64,000 bases of DNA. Origin: an uncultured Prevotella sp. (GTDB taxonomy: Bacteria; Bacteroidota; Bacteroidia; Bacteroidales; Bacteroidaceae). The stretch is taken from contig CAJMAO010000001.1 of NCBI GenBank assembly GCA_905211345.1, forward strand, positions 1 to 64,000. The letters run 5' to 3'. This document shows positions 1 to 7,949 of this stretch, piece by piece. Made by a program: the position numbers and the translations under genes. Below the pieces are notes generated by a model. It was given only the letters and a program-made list of their open reading frames with translations, was not told the DNA's origin and did not search any database. Position 1 is the stretch's first letter, and the number at the start of each line of letters is the position of its first letter.

Positions 1-37
1 TTCACCCGCCGTTCTTTTATTATCCATGCTTGCACCA

Positions 38-1180
38 TCAAGCTGTCAAATTGCCGAAAACTATGTAGAACGTCCTCTCGGCGCGTGTCTTGCCGTCGGC
101 TGAGAGTATGGTTATCTTAACCTCGTGTGGTTGGCCGTCCATGAACTCACGCACGTTGGTGAAACGTATCACGTAAGAATTCTGCATTGCACCCGTGACA
201 GGCAGGCTTTCAAGGGTTACGCCCGAGAAGTTGGACGAGGCGTAAAGCACCGTGCCGCCGGTATACTCGGATATTTTCCATGGTTGTTCGCCTGAGAAGC
301 TCTTGCTGCCACTGAAAACAGTGTGAACAGTACCTTGGACTGTACTCCAGTTTGACTGGCTCTTAAAGAACTCCGTAGAATAATTGCTGTTTCCACCGGG
401 CTGGTTAGGCTCATCCGTAAAGTTTACATAAATTCGGTTCGCTCCTGTACGGAAATCAATGTTCCTGTCTGCATAACGCAAAGCCATACCACCACACTCA
501 TCACTTACAGAATAGCTTGATGCTGCATTTTGCAATTTTACAGCGTCAGATCCATAGAAACCAACTGTCCTGTATGTACCGGTATTCCTGTCAAGATATT
601 CTTTAAGTTCATCAGCATCAGTCAAATTTATAGCACCATTTATTTTTCCATATTCGGAATATCCCACGCAAGCAAAACGAATATCAAGGTTAGATGCTTC
701 AAGTTTCTCCGTCCACGACTTTATGTCACGTGCTATGGCATCGGCTTCTTCCGACATACTTCCCGAATTGTCAACCGTAAACACAAGGTCAACCTTAATA
801 TTACTGTCATCGGCATCGTCGGCGTTATTGTAAACAGAGATGCCCTTAGGCTTACCGTCAACTTCAACCCAGATGTTCTGCCCATCCTGCGCCGTACCGA
901 TAAGGCGGAGCCAGTCGAGCTTCGAAGCGTCTTGTATGCCGGTCATGTCAAGACGCACGATTGCGTCGTTACCGCTCGGCTCAACGGTGTACGACACGTT
1001 GGGAATGGTGGTTGTCGAACTGCCTACCTGTGGGTTGGGGTCTGCCTTGTCATCACTCGGTATGCCCGTGGCGTTACCGTCTTCCAGCACTATCGTGTCG
1101 TCACCATCGCTGAGACACGAGGCGAGTGAGAACGCGGCCGCAAACGCAAGGAGCGTTGCCTTTGAAAATAAACGTTTCAT
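38..1180 (-). CDS. VWA-domain lipoprotein
   Basis: A 380-residue exported lipoprotein. The N-terminus has a basic start, a hydrophobic stretch and a lipobox LASC at residues 19-22, so the mature protein should begin at Cys22 and be anchored in the envelope. An acidic linker follows. A von Willebrand factor A fold then starts near residue 130, with the metal-ion-dependent adhesion motif DNSGS at 137-141. VWA domains bind proteins or ligands through a metal ion; the partner here is unknown. The start ATG lies 21 bp downstream of the stop of the OmpA-like gene, so the two are probably co-transcribed and may act together at the cell surface. The family is clear, the role is not. Confidence 0.85.
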   Translation of the reverse strand: MKRLFSKATLLAFAAAFSLASCLSDGDDTIVLEDGNATGIPSDDKADPNPQVGSSTTTIPNVSYTVEPSGNDAIVRLDMTGIQDASKLDWLRLIGTAQDGQNIWVEVDGKPKGISVYNNADDADDSNIKVDLVFTVDNSGSMSEEADAIARDIKSWTEKLEASNLDIRFACVGYSEYGKINGAINLTDADELKEYLDRNTGTYRTVGFYGSDAVKLQNAASSYSVSDECGGMALRYADRNIDFRTGANRIYVNFTDEPNQPGGNSNYSTEFFKSQSNWSTVQGTVHTVFSGSKSFSGEQPWKISEYTGGTVLYASSNFSGVTLESLPVTGAMQNSYVIRFTNVREFMDGQPHEVKITILSADGKTRAERTFYIVFGNLTA

Positions 1181-1201
1181 AATGTTGTTCCTTTCTCTTG
1201 G

Positions 1202-2449
1202 TTAAAAGTTATTTAATATGGTGAACTCTACACGGCGGTTCATGGCGCGACCTTCCTCAGTGTCGTTGTCCGACAGCGGACGCGACATGCCGTAATAGCT
1301 GTAAGTCAACTTGTTGCGGTCAACGCCCTTGCTTACCAGATAGTCTACCACGGCCTCGGCGCGTTCGCGCGAAAGGTTCATGTTAAACTCCTCAGAGCCT
1401 ACGTTGTCGGTATGCCCCTTCACTTCGATGCGGCGGTTGGAGCGGATAAGCGTGGCGGCGAGCTTGTCGAGATACTCGTACGACTCGGACTTTATCGTAC
1501 TCTTTGAGAAGTCGAAGTTGATGGCATCAACGGCGCATATTGTCTTGCCCTCTATGCTCTCGTTCTTGGCCATAAGCTCTATTATCTCGTCGAGCGTGTA
1601 GCACGGTTTCTCCTCCACCACGGGTTCGGGTTGCGGGGCGGGGGCGGCCTTCTGCTTGAATATGCTGAAGGGCACCGACAGCGTGGCCTGGAACTCTATG
1701 CCTTGGAACTTGCGCGAGCCGGATATGGCATAGTTGGCGTTGAACAGCTGGGCCACGTCGTTGGCGTCGCCGTCCTTCTCCTTGCCGCCGTAAGTGTCGG
1801 TAAAGCCGTATTCGTATGCCGCCTCAACGCCGAGGTAGCAGTAGTCTGAGGCCACAGGTATGCGGAACTTCACGCCGACACCCAGCTGAGCCGCGAAATA
1901 TGTAGACGACATGTTGGCATCTGACAGGTCCATGCGGTAGCCTTCCACGCTGCAGTCTTCATACTCCGACAGCATCTCTATTTCGCCGCCGGTGACGAAG
2001 CCGAGCACCGGAGCCACGTAAACGTATGGGCGGACGGCGGCTCCGGCCTTGCCGAAGTTGTAAATCAACGGCACGCGGATGTCGATGTAATGGGCGTTGA
2101 GCTTATACCACACGTCGTTCATGTCGTCGGTCCACAGGTCGCGGCCTATCCCGGTCAGCTTGCCGCCGCGGTCGAGGAATGACAGTTGCGGACGCACGGC
2201 GAAGTTGCGCTCGCGACCGAACTCGCCCTGCACGAAGAATGAATAAACTCCGCTGCCACCCCACTCGTTCTCGGGGAACAAGTCTTCGTTGATGTCTGAG
2301 AAGCCCATGTGGGTGAGGCGGTAGCCGCCGCCTACGCCGAAATACCAGTCGCTGCCGCTGTTGGCGGCATCCTGTGCGTAAGCGCCATTGGACGAAGCCA
2401 GCACCAACGCCGCTGCAGCAATAATTGATTTGGTAAACACTTTATTCAT
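1202..2449 (-). CDS. OmpA-family outer membrane protein
   Basis: A 415-residue outer membrane protein with a signal peptide (residues 1 to about 25, ending AYAQ), a beta-barrel-like region rich in aromatic residues up to about residue 265, a short Pro/Glu linker and a C-terminal OmpA-like peptidoglycan-binding domain (about 305-415). The OmpA domain contains NFDFSKSTI, GHTDNVGSEEFN, LSRERAEAV and a final NRRVEF. This arrangement ties the outer membrane to the cell wall. It is the first gene of a leftward pair with the VWA lipoprotein. The start ATG is preceded by an untranslated stretch with a Bacteroidota -7 element. An uncharacterised porin-like or adhesion function is possible. Confidence 0.9.
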   Translation of the reverse strand: MNKVFTKSIIAAAALVLASSNGAYAQDAANSGSDWYFGVGGGYRLTHMGFSDINEDLFPENEWGGSGVYSFFVQGEFGRERNFAVRPQLSFLDRGGKLTGIGRDLWTDDMNDVWYKLNAHYIDIRVPLIYNFGKAGAAVRPYVYVAPVLGFVTGGEIEMLSEYEDCSVEGYRMDLSDANMSSTYFAAQLGVGVKFRIPVASDYCYLGVEAAYEYGFTDTYGGKEKDGDANDVAQLFNANYAISGSRKFQGIEFQATLSVPFSIFKQKAAPAPQPEPVVEEKPCYTLDEIIELMAKNESIEGKTICAVDAINFDFSKSTIKSESYEYLDKLAATLIRSNRRIEVKGHTDNVGSEEFNMNLSRERAEAVVDYLVSKGVDRNKLTYSYYGMSRPLSDNDTEEGRAMNRRVEFTILNNF

Positions 2450-2509
2450 ATTGTTAGAATTAATGTAAAATAGTTGCCTGCTTTATATAAAGCATGTTAA
2501 ACACTGGGG

Positions 2510-2517
2510 CAAAATTA
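2510..2517 (-). promoter_or_regulatory. -7 promoter element of the OmpA gene
   Basis: Read on the minus strand this is TAATTTTG, a match to the Bacteroidota -7 consensus TAnnTTTG, about 60 bp before the OmpA start codon. No TTTG sits at the usual 19-21 bp upstream, so only half of the promoter is supported. Confidence 0.45.
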
Positions 2518-2663
2518 AATAGTATTCCTCAAATACCCCCCCCGATAGTGAAATATTGTTAAATCGGCAAATATCGTGATTATCCTGCGCTGAAGCGTGC
2601 TCAAACAGCGACCACAGCACAGCCGCAGGCGGCAGGCGGCGCAACCTTAAGCAGCCTGAATGG

Positions 2664-2753
2664 TGTGCGCAGGCCATCTGCACAAAATGTGCGGACTATC
2701 TGCACAAAGTGTGCGAACTAACTGCACAAAGTGTGCGGATCACCCGCACAACC
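2664..2753. repeat. 22-bp tandem palindromic repeat array
   Basis: Three full units of 22 bp (2678-2699, 2700-2721, 2722-2743) share the core CTGCACAAAGTGTGCG, with degenerate half units at each side (2664-2677 and 2744-2753). Each unit contains the inverted repeat GCACA-AAG-TGTGC, with one variant. The array lies between the divergent OmpA and Sua5 genes, about 77 bp upstream of the -7 element of the latter. The period is two helical turns, which would place the units on one face of the DNA, as in an operator array. No function is known. Confidence 0.75.
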
Positions 2754-2829
2754 GGCCTCCACCGCCCGCCGCCGAAGCGTCCTTTACTAAAAAAGCCGGG
2801 AAAAGCCGCCGTGTTACGTTTTTTTTCCG

Positions 2830-2837
2830 TAAATTTG
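2830..2837 (+). promoter_or_regulatory. -7 promoter element of the Sua5-type gene
   Basis: TAAATTTG matches TAnnTTTG, 63 bp before the start codon. The -33 region is weak. Confidence 0.5.
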
Positions 2838-2900
2838 CCACGCCCTTGCCAAGCGCACGACGTGCCTGCGAGGGCGCATGACAAAAAAACGGAAAAGACA

Positions 2901-3470
2901 ATGAACATACAAGACGACATAAGAAAGGCCGTAGAAGTGATGCGCCAAGGCGGCGTGATACTCTACCCCACCGACACCGTGTGGGGAATAGGCTGCGATG
3001 CCACCAACGCCGAGGCCGTGGCCAAGGTTTACAAGATAAAGCACAGGGACGACTCCAAGGCCCTTATATGCCTTGTCGACTCCGAGGTGCGCCTGCAGCG
3101 CTACGTAAGGAATGCGCCCGAAGTGGCATGGCAGGTGATGGAGCTGGCCACCAAGCCCACTACGGTGATATTCGACACGGCCGTAAACTTAGCCCCCAAC
3201 CTCGTTGCCGACGACGGGAGCATAGCCATGCGCATAACCCGCGAGCCCTTCTCGCGCGAGCTGTGCTACCGCTTCCAGAAGCCCATAGTGTCGACCAGCG
3301 CCAACATCAGCGGCGAGCCCGCCGCCCAAAACTACAGGGACATACCAGAAGAACTGCTCGGCGCCGTAGACTACGTGTGCTACAGCCGCAGGCAGGAAAA
3401 ACGGCCCCACACGCCATCGGGCATCATCAGGATAAAGAACGACGGACAAGTGGAAATAATAAGGGAGTGA
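2901..3470 (+). CDS. Sua5/YciO/YrdC-type L-threonylcarbamoyladenylate synthase
   Basis: A 189-residue cytoplasmic protein of the YrdC fold. It probably makes threonylcarbamoyl-AMP from threonine, bicarbonate and ATP, the first step in t6A formation at position 37 of ANN-reading tRNAs. The N-terminal substrate motif YPTDTVWGIGCDAT and the basic KIKHRDDSK stretch are typical, and STSANISGEPA occurs in the second half. The start at MNIQDDI was chosen because homologues begin here; the reading frame is open further upstream but runs through the repeat array. The length fits the short YciO/TsaC class without the C-terminal Sua5 domain. The next gene starts 5 bp after its stop. Confidence 0.88.
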   Translation: MNIQDDIRKAVEVMRQGGVILYPTDTVWGIGCDATNAEAVAKVYKIKHRDDSKALICLVDSEVRLQRYVRNAPEVAWQVMELATKPTTVIFDTAVNLAPNLVADDGSIAMRITREPFSRELCYRFQKPIVSTSANISGEPAAQNYRDIPEELLGAVDYVCYSRRQEKRPHTPSGIIRIKNDGQVEIIRE

Positions 3471-3474
3471 CGAC

Positions 3475-5280
3475 ATGGCCAACGCTACACAACAAGACGG
3501 GCAGACGCTGATGGAGCGCGTAATCAGGCTGCGCGGGCAATACCTCACCGACCGCCAGTTCACGCTCATACTCAGCTTCCTCGTAGGGCTGTTCGCAGCC
3601 GTGGCGGCGTTCGTGCTCCACCGGCTCATCGAGGAGATAGCCGGGATGCTCACCTCACATTTCGACACCGACACTTTCAACTGGCTATACCTCATCTACC
3701 CCGTCATAGGCATATACATCACGTCGCTGTTCGTGCGCTACGTCGTCAAGGACGAGATAAGCCACGGCATAACGCGCATACTCTACGCCATAAGCAGCAA
3801 GCGCAGCCGCCTGAAGGGGCACAACTGCTGGAGCAGCGTGCTGGCCTCGGCCATCACCATCGGCTTCGGCGGTTCGGTAGGAGCCGAGGCCCCCATCGTG
3901 CTCACCGGCTCGGCCATAGGCAGCAACCTAGGCCAGCTGTTCAAGATGGACAACAAGACGCTCATGCTGCTCGTGGGCTGCGGCGCAGCCGCCGCCATAG
4001 CAGGCATATTCAAGGCTCCGATTGCCGGGCTCGTGTTCACCCTCGAGGTATTGATGATCGACCTTACCATGGCATCCCTGCTGCCAATACTCATATCGAG
4101 CGTCACGGCTACATGCTTCACCTACATCTTCACCGGCAGCGACTCGCTGTTCACCTTCACCCTCGACAACCCTTGGCCCGTAGAGCGCATACCCGCTAAC
4201 ATACTGCTGGGCGTGTTCGGCGGCTTCGTCAGCCTTTACTTCATACGCGCCATGACGGCCTGCGAGGGCGTCTTCGCCCGCCTCAAGGACAGGCCGATAG
4301 CCAAGCTGCTGCTGGGCACGCTGATACTAAGTCCGCTCATATTCCTATTCCCCTCGCTCTACGGTGAAGGCTACGGCAGCATCAACATACTGCTAAGCGG
4401 CAAGACCGAGGCCGACTGGGACACGCTGCTACACAACTCGCCGTTCTACGGCCACAGCTCGCTGCTCGTGCCATACGTGGCTATGGTGCTGCTCACCAAG
4501 GTGTTCGCCACGTCGGCCACCAACGGAGGGGGCGGCTGCGGCGGAACGTTCGCGCCGTCGCTGTTCATCGGCGCGTTCGCCGGTTTCCTGTTCGCAAGGA
4601 TTTGGAACATCTACGAGATAGGCGTCTACCTGCCTGAAAAGAACTTCGCCCTGCTCGGCATGGCCGCCGTAATGGCCGGAGTGATGCACGCTCCGCTTAC
4701 AGGCATATTCCTCATTGCCGAAATAACCGGCGGCTACCAGATGTTCATACCGCTGATGATAGTGAGCATCTGCTCTTACCTTACCATCATTATATTCGAA
4801 CCCCACAGCATCTACGGTATGCGACTGGCACGCCAAGGTAAGCTCATAACCCACCACACCGACCGCGCCGTGCTCACGCTGATGAGCCTCGACAGCGTAA
4901 TCGACAAGAGCTACACCGCCGTCAGCCCCGACAAAGACCTTGCTTCGCTCGTACACTACATAAGCAAGAGCCACAAGAACATACTGCCCGTGCTCGACGA
5001 CGCAGGCAACCTGTTAGGCGAAATAGACATAACGAAGCTGCGCCACATAGTGTTCCGCACCGAGCTTTACCACCACTTCCACGTGCGCCAGTTGATGTCG
5101 CAGCCCGAGGCCGTGCTCTCCGTCAACGACACAATGGAGGAAGTGATGCGCCGCTTCGACTCCACCGACTCGTCAATGTTGCCCGTGCTCGATGCCGACG
5201 GCCACCTGTACGGCTACATATCGCGCACCCACATGTACGCCATGTACCGCAAGATGGTGGCCGACCTATCCGAAGAATGA
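3475..5280 (+). CDS. ClC-family chloride/proton transporter with CBS domains
   Basis: A 601-residue membrane protein with about ten hydrophobic segments followed by a soluble regulatory tail. ClC signature regions are visible: GSVGAEAP near residue 133 (the glutamate matches the external gating Glu of ClC proteins) and GGTFAPSLFIGA near 350, the anion filter segment. Two CBS domains occupy about residues 465-515 and 530-590 and usually bind adenine nucleotides to control gating. The gating glutamate suggests an exchanger rather than a channel, but this is inference. The gene is tightly coupled to the upstream Sua5-type gene (4-bp gap), with no obvious functional link. Confidence 0.92.
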   Translation: MANATQQDGQTLMERVIRLRGQYLTDRQFTLILSFLVGLFAAVAAFVLHRLIEEIAGMLTSHFDTDTFNWLYLIYPVIGIYITSLFVRYVVKDEISHGITRILYAISSKRSRLKGHNCWSSVLASAITIGFGGSVGAEAPIVLTGSAIGSNLGQLFKMDNKTLMLLVGCGAAAAIAGIFKAPIAGLVFTLEVLMIDLTMASLLPILISSVTATCFTYIFTGSDSLFTFTLDNPWPVERIPANILLGVFGGFVSLYFIRAMTACEGVFARLKDRPIAKLLLGTLILSPLIFLFPSLYGEGYGSINILLSGKTEADWDTLLHNSPFYGHSSLLVPYVAMVLLTKVFATSATNGGGGCGGTFAPSLFIGAFAGFLFARIWNIYEIGVYLPEKNFALLGMAAVMAGVMHAPLTGIFLIAEITGGYQMFIPLMIVSICSYLTIIIFEPHSIYGMRLARQGKLITHHTDRAVLTLMSLDSVIDKSYTAVSPDKDLASLVHYISKSHKNILPVLDDAGNLLGEIDITKLRHIVFRTELYHHFHVRQLMSQPEAVLSVNDTMEEVMRRFDSTDSSMLPVLDADGHLYGYISRTHMYAMYRKMVADLSEE

Positions 5281-5286
5281 CGCTTA

Positions 5287-5372
5287 AAGTGAAAAAGTAA
5301 AAATGAAAAGTGAAAAATCCAAATGCTTTAAAGGCAATGGATTTTTCACTTTTCACTTTTACTTTTTCACTT
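5287..5372. terminator. 35-bp inverted repeat between convergent genes
   Basis: The arms 5287-5321 and 5338-5372 are complementary over 35 bp with one mismatch; they are A-rich on the left and T-rich on the right, made of repeated AAGTGAAAA blocks. The palindrome lies between the ClC gene and the convergent flavodoxin gene and overlaps the flavodoxin stop codon by 2 bp. It probably ends transcription from both sides. Similar AAGTGAAA-type palindromes are common between Bacteroidales genes. Confidence 0.7.
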
Positions 5373-5907
5373 AATACATCTTCCCTTCTCCCCAAACGAT
5401 GTCGGGATAGGCGGCTTTCAGCTCCTCGACGCTGCGCTCTATGCCGCTGCCGCCCGACGTGGCGAACGGCAACACGCGCTTACCCCGCAGGTCGTGGCTC
5501 TCGATGAACGTGTTGATGATACGCGGAGCCACGCCCCACCAAATCGGGTAGCCAAGGTAAATAGTGTCGTAGCTGCCGATGTCGGCCTTCTTTGCCTTCA
5601 ACGCAGGACGACTCTTAGGGTCGTTCATCTCGACCGACGAGCGCGACTGCTTGTCGGTCCAGTCCAAGTCATCCGCCGTGTAAGGCTGCGCCGGAGCAAT
5701 CTCGTACAGCTCGCCGCCCGTCTCCTTGGCAATCTGCCGCGCGGCGCGAGCCGTTGTCCCCGTGGCCGAGAAGTAAGCCACGAGCGTCTTACCCTTGACC
5801 TCCGCCTTGCCTTCGGCCTTCTGCTGTCCGCCATTCCGACAGGCGCAGATGTTTGTACACACCGCAATGGCGGCCACAAAAGTAAACAAAGTCCTGATTG
5901 TCTTCAT
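5371..5907 (-). CDS. Flavodoxin-domain lipoprotein
   Basis: A 178-residue flavodoxin-fold protein with an N-terminal export signal ending in a lipobox-like NICAC, so it is probably a membrane-anchored periplasmic or surface protein. The FMN phosphate-binding loop is AYFSATGTTARAA at about residues 45-57, and the isoalloxazine region contains YLGYPIWWGVAPR. Such secreted flavodoxin_4 proteins are common in Bacteroidales. Electron partners are not evident here. The ATG at 5907 was chosen over a TTG two codons upstream. The stop codon lies in the right arm of the large inverted repeat. A -7 element (TATCTTTG, minus strand) is at 5931-5938. Confidence 0.86.
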   Translation of the reverse strand: MKTIRTLFTFVAAIAVCTNICACRNGGQQKAEGKAEVKGKTLVAYFSATGTTARAARQIAKETGGELYEIAPAQPYTADDLDWTDKQSRSSVEMNDPKSRPALKAKKADIGSYDTIYLGYPIWWGVAPRIINTFIESHDLRGKRVLPFATSGGSGIERSVEELKAAYPDIVWGEGKMY

Positions 5908-5930
5908 AACCAATTCATTTTAATACGCAG

Positions 5931-5938
5931 CAAAGATA
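5931..5938 (-). promoter_or_regulatory. -7 promoter element of the flavodoxin gene
   Basis: Minus-strand TATCTTTG, 24 bp before the start codon. No well-placed TTTG partner. Confidence 0.5.
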
Positions 5939-6331
5939 ACGGATAAAAACCATATCTTGCATAAACAAACCATGGAAGTTTGTACCCATTTTACAGATTA
6001 TGCCAAGCAGCACAACGGCAAAACCTTCATAAAATCACATTGATACGAAAAACGCCCATTGGCCGACACTTTGATTTCCGTTGACACTCCACAATGGAGT
6101 CGTTCTGAAAACAAAGTCAGTTGTATAGAAATACGGCTATTTTTCGTGTGCAAACGCAAATACCAAAATATCAAAGTGTTAAGCCGTCAAGCCGTAAGCA
6201 TGTGCAATATGAACCGTCTTTTCTTGGCTAAAAAATCGTCAAAAAGGAGTGAATATGTCTTTTTACCTTTTACAATCGTGCTTTCGATAGGTACGTTCAG
6301 TTACGCCGATGTCAGGAACGTCGGGTGACAG
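5939..6331. other. Gene-free stretch
   Basis: I find no convincing gene here. An open frame at about 6059-6328 starts with TTG, has no recognisable features and is probably chance. A short inverted pair, ACACTTTGAT at 6064 and ATCAAAGTGT near 6171, is about 100 bp apart. Base composition falls towards AT-rich on the right, marking the edge of the islet that follows. Confidence 0.5.
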
Positions 6332-6363
6332 TTTGGTTTTTCGGGATATTTTTCATATATTTG
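6332..6363 (+). promoter_or_regulatory. Promoter of the AT-rich islet module 1
   Basis: TTTG at 6332-6335 and TATATTTG at 6356-6363 with a 20-bp spacer: a full match to the Bacteroidota promoter. It lies 45 bp before the 69-residue gene. Confidence 0.75.
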
Positions 6364-6408
6364 CAGAAAATGGAATATTTATTATAAACACGTATAAATG
6401 ATTTTGTT

Positions 6409-6618
6409 ATGAGAAAAAAGACGAGGCAAGAATTCATCAATGAAGTTGTCGATATAAACGGCAGCAAGGTTTTCGTAGAGAATGGGGAAGTCAAAACAAT
6501 ATTGAGTGAGGACATTCAAAGGAAAGGATGGATGACGGTGGAAGATGCAATAGCATTGACAACTGCTGAAATAAAGAAGATATATGCGATGAAGAATGGA
6601 ATACAAAATAGAAGATAG
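6409..6618 (+). CDS. Small protein, candidate antitoxin-like partner (module 1)
   Basis: A 69-residue protein that I do not recognise by family. It begins MRKKTRQEF, has an acidic and beta-like middle, and ends in a helical stretch with TAEIKKIYAMKNG. It has its own strong promoter and its 3' end overlaps the next reading frame by 23 bp, the usual arrangement of an antitoxin before its toxin. The neighbouring frame has the look of a RelE/ParE-type toxin broken by a frameshift. The second module downstream repeats the layout. The antitoxin role is inference from layout alone; a regulatory partner of another kind is possible. Confidence 0.6.
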   Translation: MRKKTRQEFINEVVDINGSKVFVENGEVKTILSEDIQRKGWMTVEDAIALTTAEIKKIYAMKNGIQNRR

Positions 6619-6884
6619 AGTATATAACGTTATTAGGAATTTTTACCGTAATGTTGCCATATATCATGGCAACACTAATTCTTTAGAAGATATCCTTAGG
6701 TATATAGATAGGGCGAATCTATCATAGTTTGTCTCGTCGTCGGCCACGGATGAAGCGGTGGCGAGGTTATTATGTGGCATTGTCAAAGGTTGGCAGATGG
6801 TATTACGCTTATCGCATTGAGGGTAATGTAATTCATGTTTATGATACTTGTTATTGTACTAACATCCATGACAATAAAAAATGA
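6596..6884 (+). pseudogene. Frameshifted RelE/ParE-like small protein (module 1)
   Basis: Frame 2 gives MEYKIEDRVYNVIRNFYR up to about 6710, then meets a TAG at 6725. From 6711 the +1 frame continues in good coding style: RIYHSLSRRRPR, then GYYVALSKVGRWYYAYRIEG, ending CTNIHDNKK at 6884. Removing one G from the GGG at 6711-6713 would join both parts into one protein of about 95 residues. The C-terminal beta-rich RWYYAYRIEGNVIHVYD resembles the end of RelE/ParE-type toxins and also the end of the intact 93-residue protein of module 2. It could be a real inactivating mutation, a sequencing slip or programmed frameshifting. The family assignment is tentative. Confidence 0.6.
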
Positions 6885-6925
6885 TTGACAAAATCATAAC
6901 AGAAACCATACATGATTATCTTTAA
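6881..6925 (+). CDS. 14-residue open frame with a T-I-H-x-Y-L motif
   Basis: An ATG overlaps the TGA of the preceding frame (ATGA) and opens a 14-codon frame reading MIDKIITETIHDYL. It is too short to call on its own. A related string, KIERIVSETIHNYL, follows module 2 at about 7974-8015, so this motif occurs after both modules. It may be a truncated gene start or a small peptide. Confidence 0.3.
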   Translation: MIDKIITETIHDYL

Positions 6926-7018
6926 AAAATATAATCTAAAATAGCCTCATATACAAATAAAGCCATTGCATTAACATTCTAGGTAAACTGGTATATCATT
7001 CCCTAAATATATTGGCCT

Positions 7019-7471
7019 ATGGCAACTAAATACAAATATGACAACAAGCGTTGGTTTCAAATAACACCCAAATATATGGGGCAGTTGTTTGCTTTATGCA
7101 ATGAAAGGTATTTTCACAATACCCTTCCAACTGTTCCTATACACATGACTCAAAATCCTAAGTATGCGGGGTATTTTTTATGGGAGCCTCACGATGGGCA
7201 GATGTATGTTCAGATAAGGATAAACGATACCTACCTTTACACTGAATGGAAAGCGGTCAATTTGTTGGTTCATGAGATGATACATTTGTATACATATTGC
7301 TATATCCCAACTGGCCTTGAAGGCCATAGTCCCGCATTTAAGGGTTATATGAAACTACTAAATGAACAGTATGGACTTAATGTTTCTATCATCACCGACA
7401 CAGCTAATTGGCCAAGGTCAAAAAAGGATACATGGTTCAACCGTTTCAAATGCAAAATATTGAATGTTTAA
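7019..7471 (+). CDS. SprT-like zinc metalloprotease domain protein
   Basis: A 150-residue protein with the HExxH zinc motif (HEMIH, about residues 89-93) and a downstream GHSPAFKGYM segment, the pattern of SprT-like domains, which are related to the SPRTN proteases acting on DNA-protein crosslinks. It has no signal peptide. The start ATG follows an AT-rich leader without a clear promoter. It sits between the two toxin-antitoxin-like modules in the AT-rich islet. SprT-like genes often occur on mobile elements of Bacteroidales, which fits transfer. Substrate and function are unknown. Confidence 0.8.
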   Translation: MATKYKYDNKRWFQITPKYMGQLFALCNERYFHNTLPTVPIHMTQNPKYAGYFLWEPHDGQMYVQIRINDTYLYTEWKAVNLLVHEMIHLYTYCYIPTGLEGHSPAFKGYMKLLNEQYGLNVSIITDTANWPRSKKDTWFNRFKCKILNV

Positions 7472-7489
7472 CTAAAATGTAGTAATGTT

Positions 7490-7687
7490 ATGAAGATTCA
7501 TTTAATAAACGAATTTGGAGACAAAAAAGTTGTTGAATCTGCTGTTTTGGAAAAAGAGCAGAAACGCCTCAACGAAAGCACTAATTCCACATATGGCCTT
7601 GATATTGATTGGTATCTGGCCAATGGCTATAGCTTAGCTGAAGATGTGTTTAAAAGAATAGAGAGCCATGATAGTAATCAGCAATGA
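7490..7687 (+). CDS. Small protein, candidate antitoxin-like partner (module 2)
   Basis: A 65-residue protein of no recognised family, starting MKIHLINEFGDKK and ending in a charged helical tail (GYSLAEDVFKRIESHD). It begins 18 bp after the SprT-like gene and its last 20 bp overlap the start of the next gene. The same order, a small partner overlapping a protein of about 95 residues, is found in module 1, whose partner has a similar tail (GWMTVEDAIALTTAEIKK). I see no DNA-binding motif. The call as an antitoxin-like partner rests on position only. Confidence 0.6.
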   Translation: MKIHLINEFGDKKVVESAVLEKEQKRLNESTNSTYGLDIDWYLANGYSLAEDVFKRIESHDSNQQ

Positions 7688-7949
7688 CGTAGAAAATGTT
7701 TTAAATAGGATTTATTTAAATGGCATTGCATATCAAGGTTGCCCACCCCATTATATGCAAACGTCAAAACGGCTATTGAAAAACTGGGCAAATCAATACA
7801 ATATCTATGCAAAAAGCGTAAACAATGCGCCATATGCGTGGAAACGAGACAATATGCTTGTATTGAGAGTTGGTAATTTGATGTTTGCATATAGTAAATC
7901 ACAAAGTCAACAAGGCGAAATAATTGTCGCGATACATGAAGTTTTTTAA
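7668..7949 (+). CDS. RelE/ParE-like small protein (module 2)
   Basis: A 93-residue protein. Its N-terminus, VENVLNRIYLNGIAYQG, resembles VYNVIRNFYRNVAIYHG of the broken module 1 protein. Its C-terminus, LRVGNLMFAYSKSQ then GEIIVAIHEV, resembles SKVGRWYYAYRIEG then NVIHVYD there. I therefore read the two as paralogues. The beta-rich end fits a RelE/ParE-type fold, but catalytic residues cannot be assigned. The start overlaps the 65-residue gene by 20 bp. After the TAA, the same frame stays open for 39 codons with a conserved-looking motif. Confidence 0.6.
   Translation: MIVISNDVENVLNRIYLNGIAYQGCPPHYMQTSKRLLKNWANQYNIYAKSVNNAPYAWKRDNMLVLRVGNLMFAYSKSQSQQGEIIVAIHEVF

Noticed and set aside
2664..2753. 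Tandem 22-bp repeats as a possible CRISPR array
   Set aside because: Units follow each other without unique spacers, and there are no cas genes in the window.
6059..6328. 89-codon frame before the islet promoter
   Set aside because: TTG start, no conserved features, and the real promoter for the next gene lies at its end.
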